Shown here: positions 14,168 to 22,235 of the stretch, piece by piece
Layout: every line of letters starts with the position of its first letter
Position numbering within the stretch: the stretch's first letter is position 1
Assembly: GCA_045648505.1 (NCBI GenBank)
Contig: JAZROD010000050.1
Location: forward strand, 1-34,043
Origin: RGIG8700 sp045648505
GTDB taxonomy: Bacteria; Bacillota; Clostridia; RGIG6154
Direction of reading: 5' to 3'
DNA length: 34,043 nucleotides
Notes under the pieces: generated by a model
What the model was told of the DNA's origin: nothing
What the model saw: the letters and a program-made list of their open reading frames with translations, nothing else
The model's database searches: none
Made by a program: the position numbers and the translations under genes

Positions 14168-15409
14168 TTAGATTCTTTTGCTTAAAACTTCATTTTCGTA
14201 TTTCAGAACTTCGTCTATGTATTTCACACTTACACCTTCACGGTTTAAGTATTCTTCCCACACATCGCCAAAAGGCATTGTTTTAACATCTTCCTGAAGT
14301 ACCATAAGTTCTGTTAATCTGTTTTCATTTTGAAGTTTTTTCATAGTATCTATAGGCTGAAGAAGTGCATTTAAAAGTGCTTTCTGCACACTTCTCATAC
14401 CTGTTACCCATGCTGATATTCTGTTTATTGATGCATCAAAATAGTCTGTTGCAATAAACACTTTATCAAGGGCGTTGTGGAATACTATTTCTTTTGCGAT
14501 TTCTTTTGTTTCATCATCAAATAAAACTACATGGTCACTGTCCCATCTTACTCCCCTTGTTACATGAAGGGCAACTTTGTCGTGGAATGGGAGCATTGCT
14601 GCAATTTTATCTGATACAACCTCTGTCGGATGATAATGTCCGTTATCCATAAGAGGTGTTATCCCTTTATAGTTTACATAGTTAAGGCAAAATTCTGCCG
14701 AACCTACTGTGTAAGATTCCATGCCTATACCAAACACTTTTGACTCAAGACATACATATACTTTTTCTTTGTCATAGTCAATTGAAAGAATTTCATCAAT
14801 TGATTTCTTAAATCTTTCTCTTGGACCGAGTCTGTCTGCAGGAATGTCTTTATATCCGTCAGGAATCCAGATGTTCATTACACAAGGTATTCCTGTTTCT
14901 TCTGCAAAGTACTGAGAGATTTCAACGCATCTTTTTCCGTGTTCTACCCAGAATTTTCTTACAGTTTCATCAGGTGATGATAATGTTAAATTATCTTTTA
15001 CCATACTATGTGAAAAAAAAGTAGGATTAAAATCAATACCCATATTTCTTTCTTTGGCAAAGTCAACCCAAGCTTTAAAATGCTGTGGTTTAAGTGCATC
15101 TCTGTCTGCTTTTTCACCATCAAAAATTGCATAGCAGGCATGAACATTTATTTTTTTCTTACCGGGTATTAAAGATATAGCTTTATCAAGGTCTGCCATA
15201 AGCTCTTTGGGATTTCTTGCTCTGCCTATGTAGTTTCCTGTTGTCTGAATACCTCCTGTAAGCGCACCAATACTGTCAAAACCTATAACATCATCACCTT
15301 GCCAGCAATGCATGGCTATTGGAACATTTTTTAATATTTCAATGGCTTTTTCTGTATCAACACCAATTGATTTATATATTTCTTTCGAGAAATTATATCT
15401 ACTGTTCAT
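14168..15409 (-). CDS. rhaA: L-rhamnose isomerase
   Basis: A 413-residue enzyme, close to the 419 of E. coli RhaA. It converts L-rhamnose to L-rhamnulose in the cytoplasm with Mn2+. The metal ligands are all present at a constant offset of 12 from E. coli numbering: E222, D255, H258, H282, D290, D292 and D322 (in CLESKVFG, PLMDNGHYHP, ALHVTRGVRWDSDH and FIATDYFDA). It is the last gene of the long leftward run, 39 bases after the KDPG-type aldolase gene, with an AGAGGT ribosome binding site. No rhamnulokinase (FGGY family) lies in the window, so the next step must be done by the nearby PfkB-type protein or be encoded elsewhere. No sign of damage. Confidence 0.95.
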   Translation of the reverse strand: MNSRYNFSKEIYKSIGVDTEKAIEILKNVPIAMHCWQGDDVIGFDSIGALTGGIQTTGNYIGRARNPKELMADLDKAISLIPGKKKINVHACYAIFDGEKADRDALKPQHFKAWVDFAKERNMGIDFNPTFFSHSMVKDNLTLSSPDETVRKFWVEHGKRCVEISQYFAEETGIPCVMNIWIPDGYKDIPADRLGPRERFKKSIDEILSIDYDKEKVYVCLESKVFGIGMESYTVGSAEFCLNYVNYKGITPLMDNGHYHPTEVVSDKIAAMLPFHDKVALHVTRGVRWDSDHVVLFDDETKEIAKEIVFHNALDKVFIATDYFDASINRISAWVTGMRSVQKALLNALLQPIDTMKKLQNENRLTELMVLQEDVKTMPFGDVWEEYLNREGVSVKYIDEVLKYENEVLSKRI

Positions 15410-15448
15410 AACATACCTCTTGTTTGTATACTAAATTATCTCCTTTAA

Positions 15449-16129
15449 TTATGGAATTATCGGAACATCTTTTTTAGCTTCCGCTATAATATTAATAAAT
15501 TTTCTTACCTGATTTGTTATTGAAACCAAGCCTTCTTTTTCAATCTTATCAAAATCCATAAATGTACGAGCACCAGAAACAGCACATGCTCCGCACTTAA
15601 TAAAATCCGCTGCATTTTCGGGTGTTATGCCACCTGACGGAATGAGATTAACTTCCGGGAATACCATTTTAAGATTTGTCATATATTTTGCTCCACCAAG
15701 GGCACCTGGGAAAATCTTAACCATAGTTGCTCCCTTTCTCATTGCATTAAAAACTTCAGTAGCAGAAAAAGCGCCACTAAATACAGGCACATTGTATCTG
15801 TTTGCAACATCAATTACATCATCTATAACACAAGGGTTTACAATAATGCTGCCTCCGTGCAAAATCACTTCACGTGCTGATGCAGGATCTAATACTGTTC
15901 CGGCTGCAACAAGCATTTCATCTCCAAAATGCTGTGAAATTGCTTCTACCGCTTCTAAAACCCCGGGGGTTGTCATTGTAACCTCTAAAACCCTAGCTCC
16001 TCCATCGTACATTGCTTGTGCATAAGCAATGTAGTCGTCTTTTTTGTGTAATTTAATGCAAGGTAATATCCCTGTTGATTTTGTTTGCTGAATAACATAC
16101 TCTTTAAGTGACATATCTGATTTTCTCAT
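15449..16129 (-). CDS. eda: KDPG/KHG-type aldolase (2-keto-3-deoxy-6-phosphogluconate aldolase family)
   Basis: A 226-residue class I aldolase. The catalytic glutamate E49 (RVLEVTMTTPG), the AAGTVLDP strand (76-82) and the Schiff-base lysine K138 (ATMVKIFPGALGG) are present, as is the phosphate loop SGGITPENA. The family cleaves 2-keto-3-deoxy-6-phosphogluconate, or related keto-deoxy acids, to pyruvate and an aldehyde. The neighbours are a KDG-kinase-like protein and a YhcH protein, a common grouping for uronate or deoxyhexonate breakdown, but no dehydratase is seen. The ATG start has an AAAGGAG site. 13 bases separate it from the YhcH gene, so the two are surely co-transcribed. The exact substrate is open. 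Confidence 0.85.
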   Translation of the reverse strand: MRKSDMSLKEYVIQQTKSTGILPCIKLHKKDDYIAYAQAMYDGGARVLEVTMTTPGVLEAVEAISQHFGDEMLVAAGTVLDPASAREVILHGGSIIVNPCVIDDVIDVANRYNVPVFSGAFSATEVFNAMRKGATMVKIFPGALGGAKYMTNLKMVFPEVNLIPSGGITPENAADFIKCGACAVSGARTFMDFDKIEKEGLVSITNQVRKFINIIAEAKKDVPIIP

Positions 16130-16142
16130 TTTTATTTCTCCT

Positions 16143-16589
16143 TTACGCCTTAATTTTTGCTATCATTTTTCCTAAATTTACAGGATTTTCTTTGCAGATA
16201 CACGGCATATGAGCATCTTGTGTAAACGTAATCATAAAATCCCCTTTTTCAAGTGTCAAGACATCACCAGTTCCCTCAAGTTGTGCTGCATCCTTCTCTT
16301 CGTTATAACTTATTTCTTTGAGTTTGTTAACATCTGAATAACCTATGCATTCTGTTCCGTAGGCAACATAATGAATATCAATATACTTTTTATGTGCTTC
16401 AAATGTGCACTCAGTAATAACCTTTGTCATCATGGGACGGATTTTTACTATTACATCGGTTCCCTCAATATTCACATCTGCCTTTTCGAGATTATCTACA
16501 TTTACACCTGCAAAATAATCAAGGGCAGCCTTTATATCATTACCTAATGCATAATACTTTTCTCTATTTTTAATATTGTCAATTATCAT
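16143..16589 (-). CDS. YhcH/YjgK/YiaL-family protein (DUF386)
   Basis: A 148-residue cupin-like beta-barrel protein. Family features are the HKKYIDIHYVAYG block and a late FTQDAHMPCI with likely metal-binding His and acidic residues. YhcH/YiaL proteins accompany sialic acid, uronate and rare-sugar operons and are thought to handle sugar anomers or epimers; their true role is unsettled. A longer frame upstream (to 16631) overlaps the kinase gene; I chose the ATG at 16587-16589 because an AGGAG site precedes it and family members begin MII.. at this point. It lies 10 bases after the kinase stop and 13 before the aldolase gene. Confidence 0.85.
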   Translation of the reverse strand: MIIDNIKNREKYYALGNDIKAALDYFAGVNVDNLEKADVNIEGTDVIVKIRPMMTKVITECTFEAHKKYIDIHYVAYGTECIGYSDVNKLKEISYNEEKDAAQLEGTGDVLTLEKGDFMITFTQDAHMPCICKENPVNLGKMIAKIKA

Positions 16590-16599
16590 CTTTACTCTC

Positions 16600-17619
16600 C
16601 TATCTCTGCACTCTTCCTGACGCATCCCCACCCATCAGATGTTTTACCTCATCAAGAGTTGCAAGGTTAAAATCCCCTGATATTGTCTGTTTAAGAGCCG
16701 ATGCAGCAGCAGCAAACTCGCATGTATCAGCGATAGACATACCGTTCAGTATTCCGTAAATCATACCTGCGGCAAAGGATGCTCCGCCGCCACCTCTGTC
16801 CACCAAATGGATTTTATAATTTCTTGAGTGATAAAATTCCTTACCATCATATATAAGTGCCGACCATCCGTTATCTGATGCTGAAAAGCTTTCTCGTAGG
16901 GTTGATCCAATATACTTAAATCCGAATTTCTCCTTTAATTTTACAAAAACATCCTTATAGGCCTCTATATCCAACTTACCGGTGGTTATATCAGTATTTT
17001 CGGGTTTAAATCCAAGCACTTTCTCTGCATCCTCTTCATTTCCAATGCATACATCTACATATTGCATAAGTGGTATCATAACACTTTGTGCTGTTTCCGG
17101 ACTCCATAATTTGCTACGATAATTAAGGTCAACGCTTACCGTCACATTGTGCTTTTTAGCAGCTTTCATTGCTGCTTCGACTAACGTTGCCGCCTTGGAG
17201 CTTATTGCCGGAGTAATGCCTGCAACATGAAACCAATCTGCGTCTGCAAAAATTCCATCAAAATCAAACTCTTCAGGATCTGCATCAGAAATAGCCGAAT
17301 ACTTTCTATCATATATAACATTTGATGGTCTGACAGAAGCACCGTTTTCGTAGAAATTCAATCCCATGCGTTCTCCGCCTCTTACAATATACGATGTGTC
17401 AACGCCCTGTTCTCTTAACTTATTAACAGCAGTCTGCCCTAATGGATTTACCGGTAATTTTGTTATATACCTTGTCTCCATACCAAATTTTGCTAATGAT
17501 ACTGCCACAATCGACTCATCACCACCATAATAGGCTTCAAATTCTGTTGCCTGTTCAAAACGCAAATTGTTTTTTGGCATAAAACGAATCATCATTTCAC
17601 CCATTGTTACTACTTTCAT
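16600..17619 (-). CDS. PfkB-family kinase related to 2-keto-3-deoxygluconate kinase, catalytic aspartate replaced by Ala
   Basis: A 339-residue protein of the KdgK type (start KVVTMGEMMIRFMP, end GGDASGRVQR). The PfkB signature normally reads DRVGGGDSF or DTTGAGDSF; here residues 274-282 are DRGGGGASF, so the catalytic base position is A280 (GCA codon at 16780-16782). The N-terminal sugar-binding block is also unusual: GGDESIVAVS (32-41) where most relatives have GGAEANVA-like residues. All other regions are intact and the frame is open. It may be a poor kinase, a binding protein, or a kinase with another base. Family reaction: ATP-dependent phosphorylation of 2-keto-3-deoxygluconate or a similar sugar. 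It is in the operon between a FucA-type aldolase and YhcH genes, with a GGAG site before the ATG. Confidence 0.8.
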   Translation of the reverse strand: MKVVTMGEMMIRFMPKNNLRFEQATEFEAYYGGDESIVAVSLAKFGMETRYITKLPVNPLGQTAVNKLREQGVDTSYIVRGGERMGLNFYENGASVRPSNVIYDRKYSAISDADPEEFDFDGIFADADWFHVAGITPAISSKAATLVEAAMKAAKKHNVTVSVDLNYRSKLWSPETAQSVMIPLMQYVDVCIGNEEDAEKVLGFKPENTDITTGKLDIEAYKDVFVKLKEKFGFKYIGSTLRESFSASDNGWSALIYDGKEFYHSRNYKIHLVDRGGGGASFAAGMIYGILNGMSIADTCEFAAAASALKQTISGDFNLATLDEVKHLMGGDASGRVQR

Positions 17620-17635
17620 TTTTCTTCTCTCCTTA

Positions 17636-18289
17636 TTATGATTTTCCGTAACTATTTAAGAAATAGTCCCGTCCTCTTGCAGTATTTTCCTTTGAAATTG
17701 TTCGAATTTCTCCTGCGGCAAGTAAGTGCAAATACATTTTACAGCTTTTTTCAACCACCTGACAACATACCATTGCTTCTTTAAGATTTTTTCCAAAGCA
17801 CATTGGGCCGTGATTTCTTATCAATATCGCATTTGCATCTGTCACAGAGTCAGACACTATCGTTCCAAGTTTTTCATGCATATCCGACGGAACAAATTCC
17901 GAAGAAAGAGGTATACCTCCTCCAAGAAGTTGACACATTTCTTCCGAGATCACAGGAACACCCTCATTGCGTGCCGCCGCAGCCATTGCATAGGGCGAGT
18001 GCATATGAATAATTGCACCAACATCAGCTCTTTTATTCATTACCTTTCTATGTATCTCTCTTTCACTGGTAGAAAGTCTTGTTCCGGACACCTGCGTTCC
18101 ATCAGGAGCAAGGACAACCAAATCTTCCGGCAACATATCAACATACTCCACCTTGGACGGTGTAATTAATATATTCCCGTCATCAAGACGGACGCTGATG
18201 TTTCCCCATGTACTAAACACCAAGCCCTGACTTTTTAACCACAAACAAGTATCAATAATTTCTTGCCGTAATTCCTGACAATCGTTCAC
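17636..18289 (-). CDS. Class II aldolase/adducin-family enzyme, L-fuculose-1-phosphate aldolase type
   Basis: A 217-residue zinc aldolase of the FucA/RhaD/AraD group. The active-site residues of FucA are seen as E76 (LSTSEREIH), H95 and H97 (IIHMHSPYA) and H160 (IRNHGPM), with the STWGNIS phosphate loop at 26-32. It would cleave L-fuculose-1-phosphate (or L-rhamnulose- or ribulose-phosphate) to dihydroxyacetone phosphate and L-lactaldehyde. The length is that of FucA rather than the longer RhaD. The start is a GTG at 18287-18289 within a GTGA overlap with the dehydrogenase gene, with GGAGG 7 bases upstream. With two fucosidases in the operon, fucose is the natural substrate, though no fucose isomerase or fuculokinase is seen here. 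Confidence 0.88.
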   Translation of the reverse strand: MNDCQELRQEIIDTCLWLKSQGLVFSTWGNISVRLDDGNILITPSKVEYVDMLPEDLVVLAPDGTQVSGTRLSTSEREIHRKVMNKRADVGAIIHMHSPYAMAAAARNEGVPVISEEMCQLLGGGIPLSSEFVPSDMHEKLGTIVSDSVTDANAILIRNHGPMCFGKNLKEAMVCCQVVEKSCKMYLHLLAAGEIRTISKENTARGRDYFLNSYGKS

Positions 18290-19293
18290 TGCTTTTCCTC
18301 CTTATGTATGTAATTTTTATAACCAGGATTGAGGATGGTTTTCACTTCTCTGCCTGCAAAAAAATCTGCAACATTTTTTGCTGCCATCATTCCTGCCTTT
18401 TCGTGGCTCTCTATTGTACAAGCTCCCGAATGTGGAAGAAGAACTGTATTTTTAGCCGTCAGTAAAGGATTATCCGGATTTGGTGGTTCAGGCGAGAACA
18501 CATCCATCCCAGCTCCAGCAATTATTCCATTATTAAGTGCCTCCGCAAGGTCTTCTGCTACCACAAGTCTGCCCCTTGCAGTATTTACTAAAATTGCATT
18601 TTTCTTCATTCCTGATAGAAACTCTTTATTAATCATTCCGTCGGTTTCAGGAGTTGACGGAACATGCAGGCTGATAATGTCAGCATTTTTTCTTATTGTG
18701 TCAATATCTGCGTATTCAACATTTAATGTCTTTGCTGTATTTTCATCCCATTTCAAGTCATACGCTAAAACTTTACAATCAAAACCCGAAAGCATTTTCG
18801 CAAGAGCTTTTGAAATATCACCAAACCCAATTATGCCCACTGTTTTCCCCTCAAGCTGGGTTCCGGTTTTACTTTCAAAAAAACGGCTCCAGTCATTGTT
18901 TCTGACCTCTTTATCTGCAATGGTAATATTACGAATAAGACAAAGTATAATTCCCATTGCACATTCTGCCACTGCTGTAGAGAGGGAACCAGCCGCATTA
19001 CATACTGCTACACCATTTTTTGCAGCGGCATCCTTGTCTATTTCATCTGTTCCAACACCATATCGCGAAATTAATTGCAGATTACCTTTTAAGGCATCAA
19101 ACACTTCTTTTGGAAATTTTTCTCCGGCAGATATGATTGCGTTATAATCTTTGAGGCTGTCCACCCAATCAAGTGCATTCCTTGTAGGCATGTTCAAAAT
19201 GTCAGCCTTAAGCCCTTCTGCTTCAAGGTATTCCTTTATACGACTTCTTATAACTATCGGCTGTTGTTTGCCGATTATTGCAATTTTTTTCAT
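18286..19293 (-). CDS. D-isomer-specific 2-hydroxyacid dehydrogenase
   Basis: A 335-residue NAD-dependent dehydrogenase of the phosphoglycerate/glyoxylate type. The Rossmann motif is GFGDIS (156-161), and the catalytic triad is R240 (NTARGRLV), E269 (FSPEPP) and H288 (LLPHSGA). Usual role: reversible reduction of a 2-keto acid to the D-2-hydroxy acid. In this operon it could reduce a keto acid such as hydroxypyruvate or an aldolase product; the substrate is not known. The ATG at 19291-19293 (not the frame start at 19311) is favoured by a GAGGAG site and an ATGA overlap with the preceding dehydrogenase gene. It has no C-terminal ACT domain, unlike long SerA forms. Confidence 0.88.
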   Translation of the reverse strand: MKKIAIIGKQQPIVIRSRIKEYLEAEGLKADILNMPTRNALDWVDSLKDYNAIISAGEKFPKEVFDALKGNLQLISRYGVGTDEIDKDAAAKNGVAVCNAAGSLSTAVAECAMGIILCLIRNITIADKEVRNNDWSRFFESKTGTQLEGKTVGIIGFGDISKALAKMLSGFDCKVLAYDLKWDENTAKTLNVEYADIDTIRKNADIISLHVPSTPETDGMINKEFLSGMKKNAILVNTARGRLVVAEDLAEALNNGIIAGAGMDVFSPEPPNPDNPLLTAKNTVLLPHSGACTIESHEKAGMMAAKNVADFFAGREVKTILNPGYKNYIHKEEKQ

Positions 19294-20357
19294 ATATCTT
19301 GCTCCTCGCATATTTTTACTGTTATTTTAACTGCATTCGGATAATTTTTTCGCGTAAATCCTTTTATGCAGTCATTAAACGGAAGTTCATTTGTTATAAT
19401 GGGCAATAAATAAGGCTTATGCTTCTCTAAAATTTTAAGTGCTCCTGTCATATTATCCATATCTCCCATAACACCAAACATTGTGAGTGCCTTAGACACA
19501 ACAGCGTCAATATTTACATCATTTTCCTTATTTTCATAAAACCCTATTAATGCTACAACTCCCTTGAATGCCGCAATTTCTATAGCCTGTTTGTATGTAC
19601 CCGGCGCACCTGAGCATTCTAAAACAAAATCCGCACCATTACCATTTGTAATTTCGGTTATTTTTTCAATAGCATTACTTTCTTTGATATTTATAATTTC
19701 TGCTCCCAACACTTTTGCGATCTCAAGTTTTTTTGCACTTTTTCCAATCATAATAACACGCTTTGCGCCAAGGCACTTGGCAAGCACTATCGCTGACATA
19801 CCGATGCAACCTGTTCCAATTACTGCAACAACAGATTTATCAGTTATATTCATTCTCTTTATTCCGCCATATGCCACGGACAAGGGTTCGGCAAGAGAAG
19901 CCTCCTTAAGTGAAACGCCATCAGGTATTTTGTGCAGATGATGCTTTGGAATTATATAATATTCCGAAAAAGCCCCATCATATACAGGATTGATAGTACC
20001 AACATTAAGCATATGACTGCAAGACGGATAATCACCACTCTTGCAAGCCTCACATGTGCCACAGGTTATGGCATTGTCTCCAACCACTTTGTCGTCTTTT
20101 TTGAATTCAGTTACTCCTTTACCTACTTCTACAACTATACCTGACCATTCATGCCCCAATCTGACAGGATATGTAACCTCTCCATTTTCAGCAAAGCTAC
20201 ACTGACTTGAAAACAAATCCTGGTCAGTTCCGCAGATTCCGCAATAACAGACCTTTACCAAAACTTCATCACCTGATACCTCCGGAATTGGCATATTCAC
20301 AATTTCGCCATCAGAATGTCCTCGGCTCAAAAAAACTTTCATTTCTTTTTTATTCAT
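19290..20357 (-). CDS. Zinc-dependent medium-chain dehydrogenase (sorbitol/threonine dehydrogenase type)
   Basis: A 355-residue MDR-family enzyme. Catalytic zinc ligands are C42 (CGICGTD) and H69-E70 (LGHEWSG); the structural zinc site C99, C102, C105, C113 is complete. The NAD(H) loop GTGCIG lies near residue 185. It oxidises a polyol, sugar or secondary alcohol, for example L-fucose or L-rhamnose to its lactone, or L-1,2-propanediol/lactaldehyde-type products. It overlaps the epimerase gene by 8 bases and the hydroxyacid dehydrogenase gene by 4, so it is tightly coupled. Which sugar it uses cannot be told from the sequence. Confidence 0.88.
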   Translation of the reverse strand: MNKKEMKVFLSRGHSDGEIVNMPIPEVSGDEVLVKVCYCGICGTDQDLFSSQCSFAENGEVTYPVRLGHEWSGIVVEVGKGVTEFKKDDKVVGDNAITCGTCEACKSGDYPSCSHMLNVGTINPVYDGAFSEYYIIPKHHLHKIPDGVSLKEASLAEPLSVAYGGIKRMNITDKSVVAVIGTGCIGMSAIVLAKCLGAKRVIMIGKSAKKLEIAKVLGAEIINIKESNAIEKITEITNGNGADFVLECSGAPGTYKQAIEIAAFKGVVALIGFYENKENDVNIDAVVSKALTMFGVMGDMDNMTGALKILEKHKPYLLPIITNELPFNDCIKGFTRKNYPNAVKITVKICEEQDI

Positions 20358-21225
20358 CTTTAAACTTTCCCCCTGATATTTTAATGGTAAATTCTATCTT
20401 CTCTTTTGGGTTAATATACGATCCTTTTCCGCGTTCTTCCGCTTTAACAGGCGTATCATAAGGAGCTGTACAAGGTTCTATTGCAAGACTATACATTCCG
20501 TTAAGATCTCCCGGATTCATCCATATTCCAAGATATTTTACCGTATCCTCCTCAAAGGAAAAATCGATCTTACGCGATGTTTTCGGATAACAAACCGAGC
20601 ATTCCATCGGAGTTTTTGAATCATCATAATAAAACTTGTATTCTTTATTTGCACCATATTTCTCCAAGACACATGCCTTTTCCATAGCAGGCGGCTTACC
20701 AAAAGCAACTGTCGCAGGATCATCAGAAGTAAATTTACTGACAATCTTTGCTCCTTCTTCACCTGCAAGCATTATGTGTCCCGCCCATATATAAGGAAGC
20801 GTAACATCGTTTTTGTTTTCGATGCTGTACTTTATGCAAAGTGTACCGTTCTCTACTCCTGCAGTTTTTGAAAAAACAGCATTAACAGAAAGCATATCTT
20901 GTCTGAGATACACTGTGTCATCAGTAATTTCGTACTCAAATGATGAACGACAGACCTCCCCATGGTCGGGATACGAAAAATTATCCATACTGCACGGATC
21001 TATAGTGGGAAACATATCATCAAAGGCGCTACACTCACTTTCCACATAGTTTGTATCAACTCCTAATCTCAGATATTTACTTCCTTCTCTTTGTGCAAGA
21101 AATTCACATCCATCAATTTTCAAGGACACAAGTTTGCCCCCATCATCTGGTAAAAACAATGCTTCCAGCTTATTGTCGAAAACCTTAACCGCAGGTCTGT
21201 CTTTGTAAAAAGTCTCTATAATCAC
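20350..21225 (-). CDS. Aldose 1-epimerase-like protein (galactose mutarotase fold)
   Basis: A 291-residue beta-sandwich protein. The GGKLVSLKIDGCEFL start, the DMFPTIDPC and SYPDHGEVCR blocks (H in a DHGE motif) and the late SLAIEPCTAPYD segment are those of the galactose-mutarotase superfamily. Members speed anomer exchange of free hexoses; some bind sugar phosphates. It is likely to supply the right anomer of the deoxyhexose to the isomerase or dehydrogenase. The start is a GTG at 21223-21225 with AAGGGG upstream. It overlaps the dehydrogenase start by 8 bases. A 14-base gap separates it from the MBL gene. The substrate is not known. Confidence 0.75.
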   Translation of the reverse strand: MIIETFYKDRPAVKVFDNKLEALFLPDDGGKLVSLKIDGCEFLAQREGSKYLRLGVDTNYVESECSAFDDMFPTIDPCSMDNFSYPDHGEVCRSSFEYEITDDTVYLRQDMLSVNAVFSKTAGVENGTLCIKYSIENKNDVTLPYIWAGHIMLAGEEGAKIVSKFTSDDPATVAFGKPPAMEKACVLEKYGANKEYKFYYDDSKTPMECSVCYPKTSRKIDFSFEEDTVKYLGIWMNPGDLNGMYSLAIEPCTAPYDTPVKAEERGKGSYINPKEKIEFTIKISGGKFKDE

Positions 21226-21239
21226 TTTATATTCCCCTT

Positions 21240-21965
21240 TTACATGCTAATTGTTTCGCCGGGACGCATCAGTATATATTCTATATCATTGTATTTTTCG
21301 TCCATTTCTTTTCTGAACAAATCAGGATTGCCGCCATGCTCAGCAAAATTCCAATAATGACACGGTATCGCAAGTTTTGGCTTTACAATTTCTGCAGCTT
21401 TAGCACCTTCAGATTCATTTAAATTTCCGAATGCACCATTTATTGGCATAACCATTACATCAACATTTTCCAATTCTTTATTTTTGAAATACTCTTCGCG
21501 ATAACAGGTATCGCCGGCGATATAAATTTTTTTACCATCAATTTTGATAAGCAGACCTATGGCATGCGGAGTATCCTTGCCATGATCACAAGGCATCGCC
21601 TTAACAGAAATCTCATCATTTCTGAATATTTCATCTTCTTTTATATATGTTACCCTGTTTTCTGAAATTCCAAGTCTTTTTACTTCTTCTGCACAATCAT
21701 AAGCACAAAGCAACTGTGTTTTTTTATTAGACATAATAAGCGGAACTGAATCCGGGTCAAAATGATCGTAATGAGCATGTGTTGCAACAAGCAAGTCAAG
21801 GTTAATATCAAGTGGATTATATAAATATGGCATTAGTCGCTTAAACCCAAAGTATCTGTTACAACAATCTGATAGATAGAGGTCAATACCTACCTTATAT
21901 CCACTCGAACTCTCAATAATAAAGCCTGCCTGCCCTGCAAATGTAAGAGTAAATCTGTTTTTCAT
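21240..21965 (-). CDS. Metallo-beta-lactamase-fold hydrolase, UlaG-like
   Basis: A 241-residue protein with the MBL signature THAHYDHFD (HxHxDH), later metal ligands in AMPCDHGKD and YIAGDTCY, and a final CHYWNF. It resembles UlaG-type lactonases (L-ascorbate-6-phosphate lactonase) and UlaG-like hydrolases of unknown substrate. In this operon it could open a sugar lactone made by the dehydrogenase. A GTG three codons upstream is in frame, but GGAG sits almost against it; the ATG at 21963-21965 has the proper spacing of about 9. The gene follows an operator-like palindrome (21993-22010), so this lower half of the operon may have its own control. Confidence 0.8.
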   Translation of the reverse strand: MKNRFTLTFAGQAGFIIESSSGYKVGIDLYLSDCCNRYFGFKRLMPYLYNPLDINLDLLVATHAHYDHFDPDSVPLIMSNKKTQLLCAYDCAEEVKRLGISENRVTYIKEDEIFRNDEISVKAMPCDHGKDTPHAIGLLIKIDGKKIYIAGDTCYREEYFKNKELENVDVMVMPINGAFGNLNESEGAKAAEIVKPKLAIPCHYWNFAEHGGNPDLFRKEMDEKYNDIEYILMRPGETISM

Positions 21966-21992
21966 TAATATCACGCTCCAGTTCTGATAATT

Positions 21993-22010
21993 TGCGTAAC
22001 CGATTACGCA
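21993..22010. promoter_or_regulatory. LacI-family-type operator before the catabolic half of the operon
   Basis: TGCGTAACCGATTACGCA is an 18-base palindrome with one mismatch and a central CG, the hallmark of LacI/GalR-family operators. Its core also fits most of the catabolite-response (cre) pattern, but its outermost bases do not. It lies 28 bases before the MBL start and directly after a TATAAT-like sequence (22015-22020) at the end of the truncated hydrolase gene, so it would sit near a transcription start. Confidence 0.6.
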
Positions 22011-22016
22011 TTTTTA

Positions 22017-22217
22017 TTATAAATGCAATACAAAATAGGAATATCCTTTTTGCATAAATTCAAGTGCAACAGGCTCCCCTTCTCTGTCGTCACATATTTC
22101 ACCATACCCACCGTCGGGGATTATAAGCAGCGCATCACGAATATATGTCTTAGGCTTTTCAGGTGCAAAGATTTCAATAAACACATCTTCGCTCAGATAA
22201 AATTTATCGTATATCAT
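22017..22217 (-). pseudogene. Truncated alpha/beta-hydrolase (acetyl esterase-type), N-terminal 66 residues only
   Basis: The short protein reads like the N-terminus of an alpha/beta hydrolase esterase: ALLIIPDGGYGEICDDREG (compare the PGGGY...REGEPVA oxyanion-hole region) followed by ALEFMQKGYSYFVLHL, then a TAA stop. The full family is about 250-300 residues; the nucleophile elbow GxSxG, the acid and the histidine are all missing and no remnant is seen downstream, since the MBL gene starts 52 bases later. It has a good GGAG site and ATG, so a fragment may still be made. The deletion appears to have joined the 5' end of the gene to a control region. Confidence 0.75.
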
Positions 22218-22235
22218 TTTGTTCTCCTGAAAACA

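Noticed and set aside
15627..16025. 132-residue plus-strand reading frame opposite the KDPG-type aldolase gene
   Set aside because: Antisense shadow of a well-supported gene, with no ribosome binding site or known domain.
18329..19147. 272-residue plus-strand reading frame
   Set aside because: It lies entirely opposite the hydroxyacid dehydrogenase gene, has no recognisable domain, and is a codon-bias shadow.
21993..22010. Classical catabolite-response (cre) site
   Set aside because: The core fits, but the outer T and A of the cre pattern are missing and the dyad extends to 18 bases, so a dedicated LacI-family operator is more likely.
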